A DNA stretch of 64,000 bases from the NCBI RefSeq assembly GCF_004367585.1, contig NZ_CP038015.1:3354001-3418000 (forward strand), read 5' to 3'. The position numbers were made by a program, and so were the translations under genes. This document shows positions 8,560-15,973 of this stretch, piece by piece (the first letter of the stretch is position 1; each line of letters begins with the position of its first letter). Below the pieces are notes generated by a model that was given only the letters and a program-made list of their open reading frames with translations, was not told the origin of the DNA and did no database searches. The DNA comes from Paenisporosarcina antarctica (GTDB lineage: Bacteria; Bacillota; Bacilli; Bacillales_A; Planococcaceae).

Positions 8560-8795
8560 TCAACATTCCTCCTAATCCTTGATAGGACAAATATATACTA
8601 GTAGTGTTAATGCTCCATGAAGGTGAAGTAATGGTTTTGTAAACCCAGTTATTTCTAAAAATTTGCTGATAAAACTTGTATTCTACTTGTAACCATGAGT
8701 ACCTTGGCTAAAAGAGGGACATAAGTACATTTTTAATGTGCAAATAAATTAAAAATCCGAAACGGTTTAGGGGTACTTTGCAACGTATGCCTAAA

Positions 8796-8836
8796 GAAAA
8801 AAACGTACAGTGGCTGAGGCCAATGCACGTTTTTTT
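8796..8836 (-). terminator. Terminator of the Met-rich module
   Basis: A stem with outer arms AAAAAAACGT/ACGTTTTTTT and inner TGGC/GCCA is followed on the minus strand by T residues. It can work in both directions. It is the nearest terminator downstream of the small secreted protein gene. The rest of the 8560-8973 gap contains only the hairpin repeat at 8844-8875 and the phosphatase upstream region. Confidence 0.7.
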
Positions 8837-8843
8837 ACGATCA

Positions 8844-8875
8844 ATAGCGGCCAAAGATAAAATTTCGGCCGCTAT
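8844..8875. repeat. Palindromic GGCCG hairpin, copy 2
   Basis: ATAGCGGCC ... GGCCGCTAT forms a 9-bp stem around AAAGATAAAATTTC. It matches the hairpin at 6402-6431, including flanking bases, over about 48 bp. Confidence 0.6.
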
Positions 8876-8973
8876 TTGTATTACTATTCTATTTTACATA
8901 GCCAATTGATGATGCCTTCAGTCGGGTAACACCCATATTGAATTTAGATGAGAAACGACCTTCTACTTACCCT

Positions 8974-9318
8974 TTAGTTTCCCATCATATTTTTAAAATT
9001 GTGGCTGCTAGCTGAACCCGCAGTTCCATGCATTTCTTTATAGTGTTCTAGCAATTCCTTATTACTTAATTCAGGATGCATTTTCTTCATAAAAGGTTTC
9101 ATTTGACCAAAATTCACATTTCCATTTTCCATGAATTCTTTCATGTCCTCGAAATTTTCAGAGTCCATCATGTCATGCATTTGTTCCATACCCATCCCCT
9201 GATGTTGCATTAAGTTCACTGAATTTTCGTTTGCAGATGCTGATGTCATATACATACCAGTACCACCTGCTGTAATAAGAGCTGCTGCTAGTATTCCAGT
9301 AACGATTGTTTTTCTCAT
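8974..9318 (-). CDS. Small exported Met/His-rich protein
   Basis: A 114-residue protein with a signal peptide (MRKTIVTGILAAALITAGG, probable cleavage after TSASA). The mature part is unusually rich in methionine (17 Met in total) and histidine, for example MGMEQMHDMM and MKKMHPELS. Met/His clusters in exported proteins commonly bind copper or silver; this is inference, as no family was recognised. The ATG at 9318 was chosen over a longer in-frame extension, because GGAG lies 12 nt upstream and the signal peptide starts there. It is the last gene of a five-gene minus-strand cluster with a SHOCT protein, a small membrane protein and a two-component system. Confidence 0.75.
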   Translation of the reverse strand: MRKTIVTGILAAALITAGGTGMYMTSASANENSVNLMQHQGMGMEQMHDMMDSENFEDMKEFMENGNVNFGQMKPFMKKMHPELSNKELLEHYKEMHGTAGSASSHNFKNMMGN

Positions 9319-9337
9319 TTTGATTTTTCTCTCCTTA

Positions 9338-9574
9338 TTATAAAATACTTTTTTTAATGTCTTCAAACTCTTCCGACGATATTTCACCTTTGGCAAGCCT
9401 GATTTTAGCAATTTCCATAGCGTCTGGACCCAGGACTTGCTGAGAACTATTTGACCCATTGGCATTTTTGTTTTTCGCGAAGTAGTAAACTACAAAACCG
9501 ATAATTACCAATAATACGATCCACATTAAGACTCCGCCTCCCATTCCCATTCCATAACCCATACCATAGCCCAT
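9338..9574 (-). CDS. SHOCT-domain small membrane protein
   Basis: A 78-residue protein with a Gly/Met/Tyr-rich N-terminus (MGYGMGYGMGMGGG), one membrane segment (VLMWIVLLVIIGFVVYYFA, about 15-33) and a C-terminal SHOCT-type domain (AMEIAKIRLAKGEISSEEFEDIKKSIL), a short helical module often found at the ends of membrane proteins. A ribosome site (GGGGAG) lies just upstream of the ATG. It precedes the Met-rich exported protein by 19 nt and is probably co-transcribed. The Met-rich tip is consistent with metal handling, but no function is established. Confidence 0.8.
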   Translation of the reverse strand: MGYGMGYGMGMGGGVLMWIVLLVIIGFVVYYFAKNKNANGSNSSQQVLGPDAMEIAKIRLAKGEISSEEFEDIKKSIL

Positions 9575-9666
9575 TTTCTTTCTCCCCTTTCGTTTGACTC
9601 GTTGTTGTTCCTATAACTTAACTATAAAGGACAACTATGAAGAAAGTATGGAGACCATATTGATTA

Positions 9667-9707
9667 TAAAAAAAACGTAGATGGCACCTGTTACAATGCC
9701 ATCTACG
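9667..9707 (-). terminator. Terminator after the 79-residue membrane protein gene
   Basis: A perfect 11-bp stem CGTAGATGGCA/TGCCATCTACG is followed on the minus strand by eight T residues. It separates the two-component part of the cluster from the SHOCT and Met-rich genes, so the latter may have their own promoter in 9575-9666. Confidence 0.9.
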
Positions 9708-9723
9708 ATTTCCACATGCTATT

Positions 9724-9963
9724 TTATTTATTCCTTTTTTTCAAATACATCATCGAGACCAACAGTATGATTCCCAACAAAATTAATAAAATCCAAAACA
9801 TTTGGCCAAACCAGAAAGACATGTGATGGAACATTATTTTATGGTCCATCATCATTCCCATCGAACTTGGAGGAAACCAAATCATCCTTACAACAAATAA
9901 TAGAAATGAAATTCCGACTATTACTAATAAAATCAATATTGCCATCCATACGGTTTTTTTCAT
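9724..9963 (-). CDS. Small two-helix membrane protein, Met/His-rich loop
   Basis: A 79-residue protein with two membrane helices (about 5-28 and 52-73) joined by a loop rich in Met and His (MGMMMDHKIMFHHMSFW). The basic C-terminal tail KKRNK is likely cytoplasmic, placing the loop outside. It starts 9 nt after the response regulator gene and is probably co-transcribed with it. The loop composition matches the Met-rich character of the next two genes and suggests a shared metal-related role (inference). No family was recognised. Confidence 0.7.
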   Translation of the reverse strand: MKKTVWMAILILLVIVGISFLLFVVRMIWFPPSSMGMMMDHKIMFHHMSFWFGQMFWILLILLGIILLVSMMYLKKRNK

Positions 9964-9972
9964 ATGCTCACC

Positions 9973-10647
9973 TTATTCCACTTTATATCCAATACCCCAT
10001 ACTGTTTTGACGAGTGATTTTTCAATTTTAGCTTCTTGTAATTTATCCCGAAGATTTTTAATATGGGAGTCAACCGTCCGCTCTTCTCCCATAAATTCTA
10101 TTCCCCAAATGAGCTCCACAAGCTGTTCTCTTGAAAGTACTTTACCACGGTGCACTATGAATGTTTGCAGAAGATCAAATTCAGTTTGGGTTAGGTCTAG
10201 AACTTCTCCTTGATAGATGGCATCACGTGAAGTTAGGTTCAAGATAATGCCTTTGTATTTTAACACTTCATCATCTCTGTCATGGTGATGAGTTCTACGT
10301 AATAAAGCTTGCACCCTTGCCATTAGCTCAGCTTCCTCAAAAGGCTTAACTAAGTAATCATCAGCACCTGTTGATAAGCCTTGTACCTTATCCTGAATCG
10401 AGCCTTTAGCCGTTAGCATCATAATGGGTATATCAGAGATTTTCCTTACTTGCTGTAACGTCTGCCACCCATCCATCAATGGCATCATAACGTCAAGAAT
10501 CATTAGATCATAGTCATTTTTCAACATTTTATCATACGCTTCTCTTCCATCCTCTGCTTCTTCTAGAAGATAGTTTTCTTGTTGCAAATATAGTCGTAAC
10601 AGTTGTCTCATTTCAAATTCATCGTCAACAATCAATATTTTTTTCAT
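9973..10647 (-). CDS. OmpR-family response regulator
   Basis: A 224-residue transcription factor. The receiver domain (1-120) has acidic residues in IVDDEFEM, the phospho-acceptor Asp in DLMILDVMMPLMDGW and a lysine in DDYLVKPF. A winged-helix DNA-binding domain (about 130-224) carries RDAIYQGEVLDLTQTEFDLL and ERTVDSHIKNLRDKL. A GGTGAG ribosome site precedes the ATG. It lies 30 nt downstream of its probable partner kinase, an order (kinase first) less common than the reverse. Its targets likely include the Met-rich neighbours, by context only. Confidence 0.92.
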   Translation of the reverse strand: MKKILIVDDEFEMRQLLRLYLQQENYLLEEAEDGREAYDKMLKNDYDLMILDVMMPLMDGWQTLQQVRKISDIPIMMLTAKGSIQDKVQGLSTGADDYLVKPFEEAELMARVQALLRRTHHHDRDDEVLKYKGIILNLTSRDAIYQGEVLDLTQTEFDLLQTFIVHRGKVLSREQLVELIWGIEFMGEERTVDSHIKNLRDKLQEAKIEKSLVKTVWGIGYKVE

Positions 10648-10677
10648 TTTCTCACCCTACTTATATAAATTATCATC

Positions 10678-12042
10678 TTATAATTTAAGAAAAATAGTAA
10701 ATGTCGACCCTTCATTCTCCGTACTGCTGCCAATTATATTACCATGATGTGATTCAATAATTTGTTTGACCACATATAAGCCCAGTCCAGTTCCTCCTGT
10801 TTTTCGTGTCCTTGATTGGTCTACACGATAGAATCGTTCCCAAATCTTCGGTAACTCTTCTGAAGGAATTCCGATACCAGAGTCTTGAATTTCAATGATA
10901 ACAAAATCACTTTTTAAATAAGAGCGTATTGTAATCTGACCATTAATGGTATATTTAATCGCATTTTCAATAAGATTATAAAAGACTTGCTCCATTCTTT
11001 CTAAGTCCACAGAAATCTCAGGTAAATCAGCCTGGTAGTCAGCTTTAATATCTAACCCCTTTTTTCTCGCTGCAGGTATTAGGTTTGAAACCACTTTTTC
11101 AATAAGTTCATTAATCATGGTTATTTCTTTATTTAATTCAAATTTCCCTACCTCAATCTTGCTCATTTCAAAAAGATCATTCACTAGAAAAGTAAGCCGA
11201 CTAGCTTCTTTATTAATTATGTTCAAGTAATTCTCTTGATCCACTTTATTGGAAACTTTACCCTTTGCAAGAATATCGCTGTATCCCTTAATATACGTTA
11301 ATGGCGTGCGGAGCTCATGAGAAACATCTGCTAAGAATTCATTTCTACTGTTTTCAAAATACTGTAATTGTTCCCCAAGTATTTGTATCGAATTACCAAG
11401 TTGTGCGATTTCATCAGTTCCTTTAACTGAAATAACTTGCTTGTACTTTCCTAATGCTATTTTATTTGTTGCCTCTTTCATGATAACAAGAGGTTTCGTC
11501 AATCTCTGTGAAATAAACCCAATAAGTCCAAAAGCCAGTAACAAGATACCTAAACCTGAGACAATAAATAAAACATTCATGATATAAATAATTTCTCTTA
11601 AGATTTTAGATGGGTAGTACATATACACATAGCCAGTGTTATTTTTCATGGGGGATATCGTAATAATATACTTGTGTTGTCTCCAATCGCTTTCTAAAAC
11701 ACGGGCAGTTTCTTTACTTCCTTTGTCCACCAAATGATTGTCCATATCTTGGTCAGGAGTTTCCGATGATGCGAGCACTTTCTGTTCAATATCTGTTATT
11801 AGTACACTCGTCGAAGCACCTTTTTCCATCTCGATTACATGTCCAATAGTTTCCTTGTTCGGGCTTTCGGCTACGATTCTAGCATGATTATTCCCTCTAA
11901 CTTGCAAATCCTGCTTAATGTAGTCAACAAATAAATTCGTAAATACACCGTACAGTATGGAAGCCAGAATCAAAAACAACCCGATAAAGATTGTGCTAAA
12001 CAATAGACCGATTTTTAACGTGATGCCTACATTATTTTTCAT
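10678..12042 (-). CDS. Membrane sensor histidine kinase
   Basis: A 454-residue kinase with a classic layout. A first membrane helix (about 10-33) is followed by an extracellular sensor of about 120 residues, a second helix (about 153-176) and a HAMP domain (about 177-230). Then come HisKA with DVSHELRTPLTYIKGYSDIL and HATPase_c with an N-box (YNLIENAIKYT), DSGIGI and TGGTGLGLYV. It should phosphorylate the OmpR-type regulator encoded 30 nt downstream. The extracellular domain has no recognisable ligand motif. The Met-rich downstream genes make metal or envelope stress a plausible signal. Confidence 0.92.
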   Translation of the reverse strand: MKNNVGITLKIGLLFSTIFIGLFLILASILYGVFTNLFVDYIKQDLQVRGNNHARIVAESPNKETIGHVIEMEKGASTSVLITDIEQKVLASSETPDQDMDNHLVDKGSKETARVLESDWRQHKYIITISPMKNNTGYVYMYYPSKILREIIYIMNVLFIVSGLGILLLAFGLIGFISQRLTKPLVIMKEATNKIALGKYKQVISVKGTDEIAQLGNSIQILGEQLQYFENSRNEFLADVSHELRTPLTYIKGYSDILAKGKVSNKVDQENYLNIINKEASRLTFLVNDLFEMSKIEVGKFELNKEITMINELIEKVVSNLIPAARKKGLDIKADYQADLPEISVDLERMEQVFYNLIENAIKYTINGQITIRSYLKSDFVIIEIQDSGIGIPSEELPKIWERFYRVDQSRTRKTGGTGLGLYVVKQIIESHHGNIIGSSTENEGSTFTIFLKL

Positions 12043-12215
12043 TCATATGCTCCTTAAAGGTAAACGAGATAAGCCTTTTTTCACTTTATAAATTAAGAAT
12101 AATTTCCTACACTTTTATCATAATCTAAAAATGTTGAGAAAGTATGAAGAATTAGTAATACGCTTATTTTTCACTATCGCTAGATGCAAATAAATAGTAA
12201 GTCTGAAACTTGATT

Positions 12216-12283
12216 ATTCAGGTTTCCGAAGTGCTTCTGATGCAAATACGAAGCAACATAAACTAAAGAACAAAATAATGCTG
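12216..12283 (+). repeat. Diverged repeat, copy 1 (possible gene-tail remnant)
   Basis: About 68 bp resembling 13367-13433. In one frame the copies read GFRSASDANTKQHKLK and GFQGASDPNMKQYKLK, with several differences at third codon positions, as expected of decayed copies of a coding 3' end. No start or intact frame is present. Confidence 0.45.
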
Positions 12284-12556
12284 CGGCTGGTATGTCAATA
12301 ACTCCCCTGGGCACCTGCAGTTACTTGTCGCAGAAGAAACCTTGCAACCTGTCTAATCATATGGATTAATTTTTGGATAATGAACTCTTTTACGATGAAT
12401 AGTGACGTGTGTAACTCTACATATTAGAGGGATTGTCCTGAACAAAGACCATTCTCTCTAACAGTTATTTGAAAATCCCCCATCAGATTCATCCCAATAG
12501 GTACTTAGACGTTATGAGAATCATAATATAGAAGAAATCCGCTATTTTTACAGTCC

Positions 12557-12583
12557 AAAAAACCGATAATTTCTTATCGGTTT
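12557..12583 (-). terminator. Terminator of the UPF0316 gene
   Basis: A 10-bp stem AAACCGATAA/TTATCGGTTT with a 4-nt loop is followed on the minus strand by a T-run, 14 nt after the stop codon. Confidence 0.9.
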
Positions 12584-12596
12584 AAGGTGTTTAATA

Positions 12597-13160
12597 TTAA
12601 AGCATTAAATCTTTGTTAATGGGTTCCTGTATCTTCTTTTTCTTTTTTCGTTTTTTCATTGATTTTACCCAGAAACCGCCTTTGAATGTTTTTGGCTCAT
12701 ACGCAATAATGAAAGCATTTGGTTCATAATCTTGTATTACTTCATACAAACCCTCTTCTTGATTACGCTTTGTTAATATCTCCAGTTTATAGCGTGCTTC
12801 ATCTCTACCTTGACCAACAAATGTAGTAACCCCATATCCTTCGCTGCGAAGTTGTTCTATAAGTGTTTCATTGTTATTGGTAAGAATTACTTGTAGTGTA
12901 GTGTACCCTATCGCAAGTTCATGTTCGATTTTTGTACCAATTAATATCCCTACTCCAAAACCTAGAGCATACACAAACATTGTCATAAAGCTCTGATCTC
13001 CACTGAACACTATTGACAAACCAAACACATAAATCAATGCTTCTGCAAAACCTAAGAGTGAAGCAGCTGCGGACCTTCCCTTTACCAGCATGATTGTTCT
13101 CAGTGTGAAAGTTGGAACATAAATCAATTGTAATACTAATATAAATAAAATATCTTTCAT
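12597..13160 (-). CDS. UPF0316 membrane protein (DUF5698 plus DUF2179)
   Basis: A 187-residue protein with three predicted membrane helices in the first 90 residues (ILFILVLQLIYVPTFTLRTI, LLGFAEALIYVFGLSIVF, FVYALGFGVGILIGTKIE). They are followed by a soluble DUF2179-type domain (about 100-165: LRSEGYGVTTFVGQGRDEARYKLEI) and a lysine-rich tail. This is the conserved UPF0316/YebE family of Firmicutes, whose function is unknown; DUF2179 domains may bind small ligands. A GGAGG ribosome site precedes the ATG. It is monocistronic. Confidence 0.88.
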   Translation of the reverse strand: MKDILFILVLQLIYVPTFTLRTIMLVKGRSAAASLLGFAEALIYVFGLSIVFSGDQSFMTMFVYALGFGVGILIGTKIEHELAIGYTTLQVILTNNNETLIEQLRSEGYGVTTFVGQGRDEARYKLEILTKRNQEEGLYEVIQDYEPNAFIIAYEPKTFKGGFWVKSMKKRKKKKKIQEPINKDLML

Positions 13161-13366
13161 CTTTATCCTCCTATTACCTCAATAACTAAAAGAAAGTGTA
13201 TCACGATTCAAACCCTTCCGCACTTAATTCCTAATTAAAACCTTTTATGTTTTTCACTTCACCTTTATTGAAAGTCTTTCCTTCATTTTGTAAGTAATCT
13301 CTGTCAGATCGAATTCTAATGTTAAAAGTCTCTTGATTGAAACAAGTGGGATGAAGATGTAGTTTA

Positions 13367-13433
13367 GTGCGAAAGGTTTCCAGGGCGCTTCGGATCCAAA
13401 CATGAAGCAATATAAGCTAAAGAAAATAAACGA
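13367..13433 (+). repeat. Diverged repeat, copy 2
   Basis: Partner of 12216-12283. In the plus frame it ends KQYKLKKINER then a TAG inside the long palindrome at 13417-13470, so it looks like the fossil tail of a gene that once converged on the siderophore operon. Confidence 0.45.
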
Positions 13434-13470
13434 GCGGTAGGCAATCCCACCGCTCGTTTATTTTCTTTAG
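13417..13470 (-). terminator. Very long bidirectional terminator of the siderophore operon
   Basis: A perfect 22-bp inverted repeat (13417-13438 with 13449-13470) with a 10-nt centre. It includes TTTATTTTC tracts on both strands. The stop codon of the decarboxylase-like gene lies inside the right arm. Confidence 0.85.
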
Positions 13471-14726
13471 GGCACTCCTGCCGCTGGTGTTCTATCCGAT
13501 TTATTTGATGCTTCCATTTTCGACCCAGAACCGCTAATTGTGTCCGCTTCTATGTAATAATAATCCGGATGTGGATGACTAAGAAAGTCGTGATGGGAAA
13601 TAGCCCAGCCGTATGCGCCTACATAGCTAAAAAGCAGGATATCTCCCGCTTTTAGACTTGGTACGTTGATATCTCTAGCCAATATGTCATTTGGTGTACA
13701 CAACTCTCCTGCCACTGTCACGACCGCTTCATTTATTTTGGGACGGATAAAGGGGTATGGCCATTTTTCTATTGGTATGATCGTAAATGGGTGACTCTGT
13801 TTCCAGGCTGCGGGAAGTCTGAGATGATGACTTCCGCCCCGTACTACGCAAAAGTATTCGCCATGATTTTGTTTGATATCTAATACCTCCGCTGCATAGT
13901 ATCCGCACGAAGACGTGATGTAACGACCGCATTCAAACAGCACTTCCCAATTGGCATCTTTGTGCTTTGCTAGTACTCTGTTTAAACGATCCATAAAGTC
14001 CATCCAGTTGAACTGATTTTCTATATCTTGATAATTGATACCGATGCCTCCCCCTACGTTTAAGTAGAAAATATCAAAATCAAAGTTTTCCTCCCATGTT
14101 TTTGATAGTTCAAAACAACGGTCCACAAATTCAGCATGTCCTTTGGAATCAAGATTATTGGACATCGCATGAAAATGAAAACCTCGAAGGGTAATATTCA
14201 ACAGACTTTTAGCCAATAAAATCGCAATCGGTATGTTTACTTCATCAATCCCAAATTGTGTCGGAACGCCTGCCATCTTCAATCGAGCATTTGGTACTGA
14301 ACTACGTAAATTAACGCGCAGCAAAATATCCACAGTGGTCCCTTTTTGACTGGCGATGTAATTAACCAGTTGTAACTCATGTACACTCTCGACATTTATG
14401 AGCGTCACTTTGTGATCAATAGCTCCTTCAATTTCATCCTGCGTTTTCCCAGGCCCTCCGAAGAGAATAGGAATGTCTTTGTCTACAGCTCGAACTTTTT
14501 CTATTTCCCCTAGTGAAGCCACTTCAAATCCATGAACGATTGGCGCTAATGTTCTTAGAAGTGTCTCATCTGAGTTAGCTTTTATCGCATAAAATAAACG
14601 ACTTACTGAAGGAAGTGATGTGGTCAGCTGATGAACATGGTTGCGAAGCTTTGGTAAGTCATATAAATAGGCACAAAACGGTTTCTTTTGTTCCATTCTG
14701 AGAGATTTCACAGTATTTTCCATCAT
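13467..14726 (-). CDS. PLP-dependent decarboxylase/racemase-like protein of siderophore operon (SfaC/SbnH-like)
   Basis: A 419-residue type III-fold PLP enzyme of the ornithine/diaminopimelate decarboxylase family. The PLP lysine is in FYAIKAN (Lys49). Other motifs are a glycine-rich phosphate-binding segment (LNVGGGIGINY) and the active-site FECGRYITSSCGYYAAEV. It is the last gene of a minus-strand operon with two IucA/IucC synthetases and an MFS exporter. In staphyloferrin A loci the equivalent protein (SfaC) supplies D-ornithine by racemisation, while SbnH in staphyloferrin B decarboxylates. Which reaction occurs here cannot be read from sequence alone. The start (MMENTV) was chosen for the AGGGGAG upstream; the longer frame overlaps the exporter. 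Confidence 0.85.
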   Translation of the reverse strand: MMENTVKSLRMEQKKPFCAYLYDLPKLRNHVHQLTTSLPSVSRLFYAIKANSDETLLRTLAPIVHGFEVASLGEIEKVRAVDKDIPILFGGPGKTQDEIEGAIDHKVTLINVESVHELQLVNYIASQKGTTVDILLRVNLRSSVPNARLKMAGVPTQFGIDEVNIPIAILLAKSLLNITLRGFHFHAMSNNLDSKGHAEFVDRCFELSKTWEENFDFDIFYLNVGGGIGINYQDIENQFNWMDFMDRLNRVLAKHKDANWEVLFECGRYITSSCGYYAAEVLDIKQNHGEYFCVVRGGSHHLRLPAAWKQSHPFTIIPIEKWPYPFIRPKINEAVVTVAGELCTPNDILARDINVPSLKAGDILLFSYVGAYGWAISHHDFLSHPHPDYYYIEADTISGSGSKMEASNKSDRTPAAGVP

Positions 14727-14743
14727 AAAAAATGAACACTCCC

Positions 14744-15967
14744 CTATAAATTCCATATTTGACGACTTACCGTTAATATAATTGATGTAATCGCAATACA
14801 GCCTCCCCCCATCACAATACCTGCCCAAGAAGTCCCAGCCCATGTGGCAATAGCGCCTAAAAGGATTGCTCCTAACGGAATAAACCCTCTATCCATTAAC
14901 GCGATACTCAAAACCCTGCCTCGAAGTTGGTCAGGAACATGCATTTGAAGCGTAATACGGCTCATCGTTCTGTACGTTTGACTTGTTAAACCGACAAGAA
15001 ACATAGCGAGTCCTGCTTGTAAGAAGTTTTGAGCAGCGATAAAGAACAGCAAAGATAAACCAAATCCCATAATAGAACATATCAACCACTTGCCTGCACC
15101 CTTAATTTCTTTGCCAAGAGACAGCCAGGTTCCCCCTGCCAAAGCACCGATTGAAGAAATAGACAAAAGCAGTCCAAAACCTTCTGGCCCAAGATTTAAT
15201 AGGTCCCGGGCGAATAACGGCATCATTGTTGTGTAAGGAAAACCAAAAATCATGGGTACTATAGCAAACATGAGCAATGATTGAACGGAAGGCTGATTCT
15301 TCACATAATCTACAGCCTCTCTGAACGTTGTTTTTTCTCTATTCTTTTTAGTGAATTTTGGGACAGCATGAGAACGAATCATGACTAAAGATATGAGTAC
15401 ACCTAACGTCCCCCATGCATTAATATAAAATATATTGGCAATATCCGTGATTGCAAGCAACATTCCTGCAAGCGCCGGTCCAATAATACGAGAAAGATTG
15501 ATGACGAGCGTATTAATAGCAATTGCACTAGACATAGCGTTTGGCGACACAAGGTTTGGCACTAAAGCATTACGGATGGGCGAATCCATAGCTGCAAGCA
15601 TAGATCGCAGCGTGACAATTAGAATAAATGCCCAAAATAATGTTGGACCTATATCTACAAGATATCCTAAGCAAAACGTCAAGAACATCATTCCTATTTG
15701 AATGAAGATTAATAGTTTTCGTCGATCATAACGATCAGCCAATAACCCAGCTGGTACGCTAAGTAGGAAAGTAGGAAGTAGACGGCAAGCATTAACCACC
15801 CCTAACATCAGCGGAGAATTTGTTAATTGAAGCACCGCCCAATTCAATGCGACTAAATCCATCCAATCTCCTACCCGTGTCACCAAGCTGCCCGACATGA
15901 AAATCTGAAAAACTCTTGAATTCATGGCAAAACGTGACGTCTGAGATTGAATATCTAAGTTTGACAT
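14744..15967 (-). CDS. MFS transporter, probable siderophore exporter
   Basis: A 407-residue major facilitator protein with about 12 membrane helices and the loop 2-3 signature GLLADRYDRRKLL. It resembles the EntS/SfaA-type drug and siderophore exporters (MFS_3-like). It starts 7 nt after the second synthetase gene and ends 17 nt before the PLP gene, so it belongs to the siderophore operon. Its expected role is secretion of the finished citrate-type siderophore. A GGAAGG ribosome site is 13 nt before the ATG. Confidence 0.88.
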   Translation of the reverse strand: MSNLDIQSQTSRFAMNSRVFQIFMSGSLVTRVGDWMDLVALNWAVLQLTNSPLMLGVVNACRLLPTFLLSVPAGLLADRYDRRKLLIFIQIGMMFLTFCLGYLVDIGPTLFWAFILIVTLRSMLAAMDSPIRNALVPNLVSPNAMSSAIAINTLVINLSRIIGPALAGMLLAITDIANIFYINAWGTLGVLISLVMIRSHAVPKFTKKNREKTTFREAVDYVKNQPSVQSLLMFAIVPMIFGFPYTTMMPLFARDLLNLGPEGFGLLLSISSIGALAGGTWLSLGKEIKGAGKWLICSIMGFGLSLLFFIAAQNFLQAGLAMFLVGLTSQTYRTMSRITLQMHVPDQLRGRVLSIALMDRGFIPLGAILLGAIATWAGTSWAGIVMGGGCIAITSIILTVSRQIWNL

Positions 15968-15973
15968 GTAAAG

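Larger units (their letters stand above)
12043..12596. other. Gene-free 550-bp region with a degenerate repeat
   Basis: No supported gene. It holds the upstream region of the kinase gene, a segment at about 12216-12283 similar to 13367-13433 (see findings) and, at the right edge, the terminator of the UPF0316 gene. The rest shows nothing recognisable. Confidence 0.5.
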
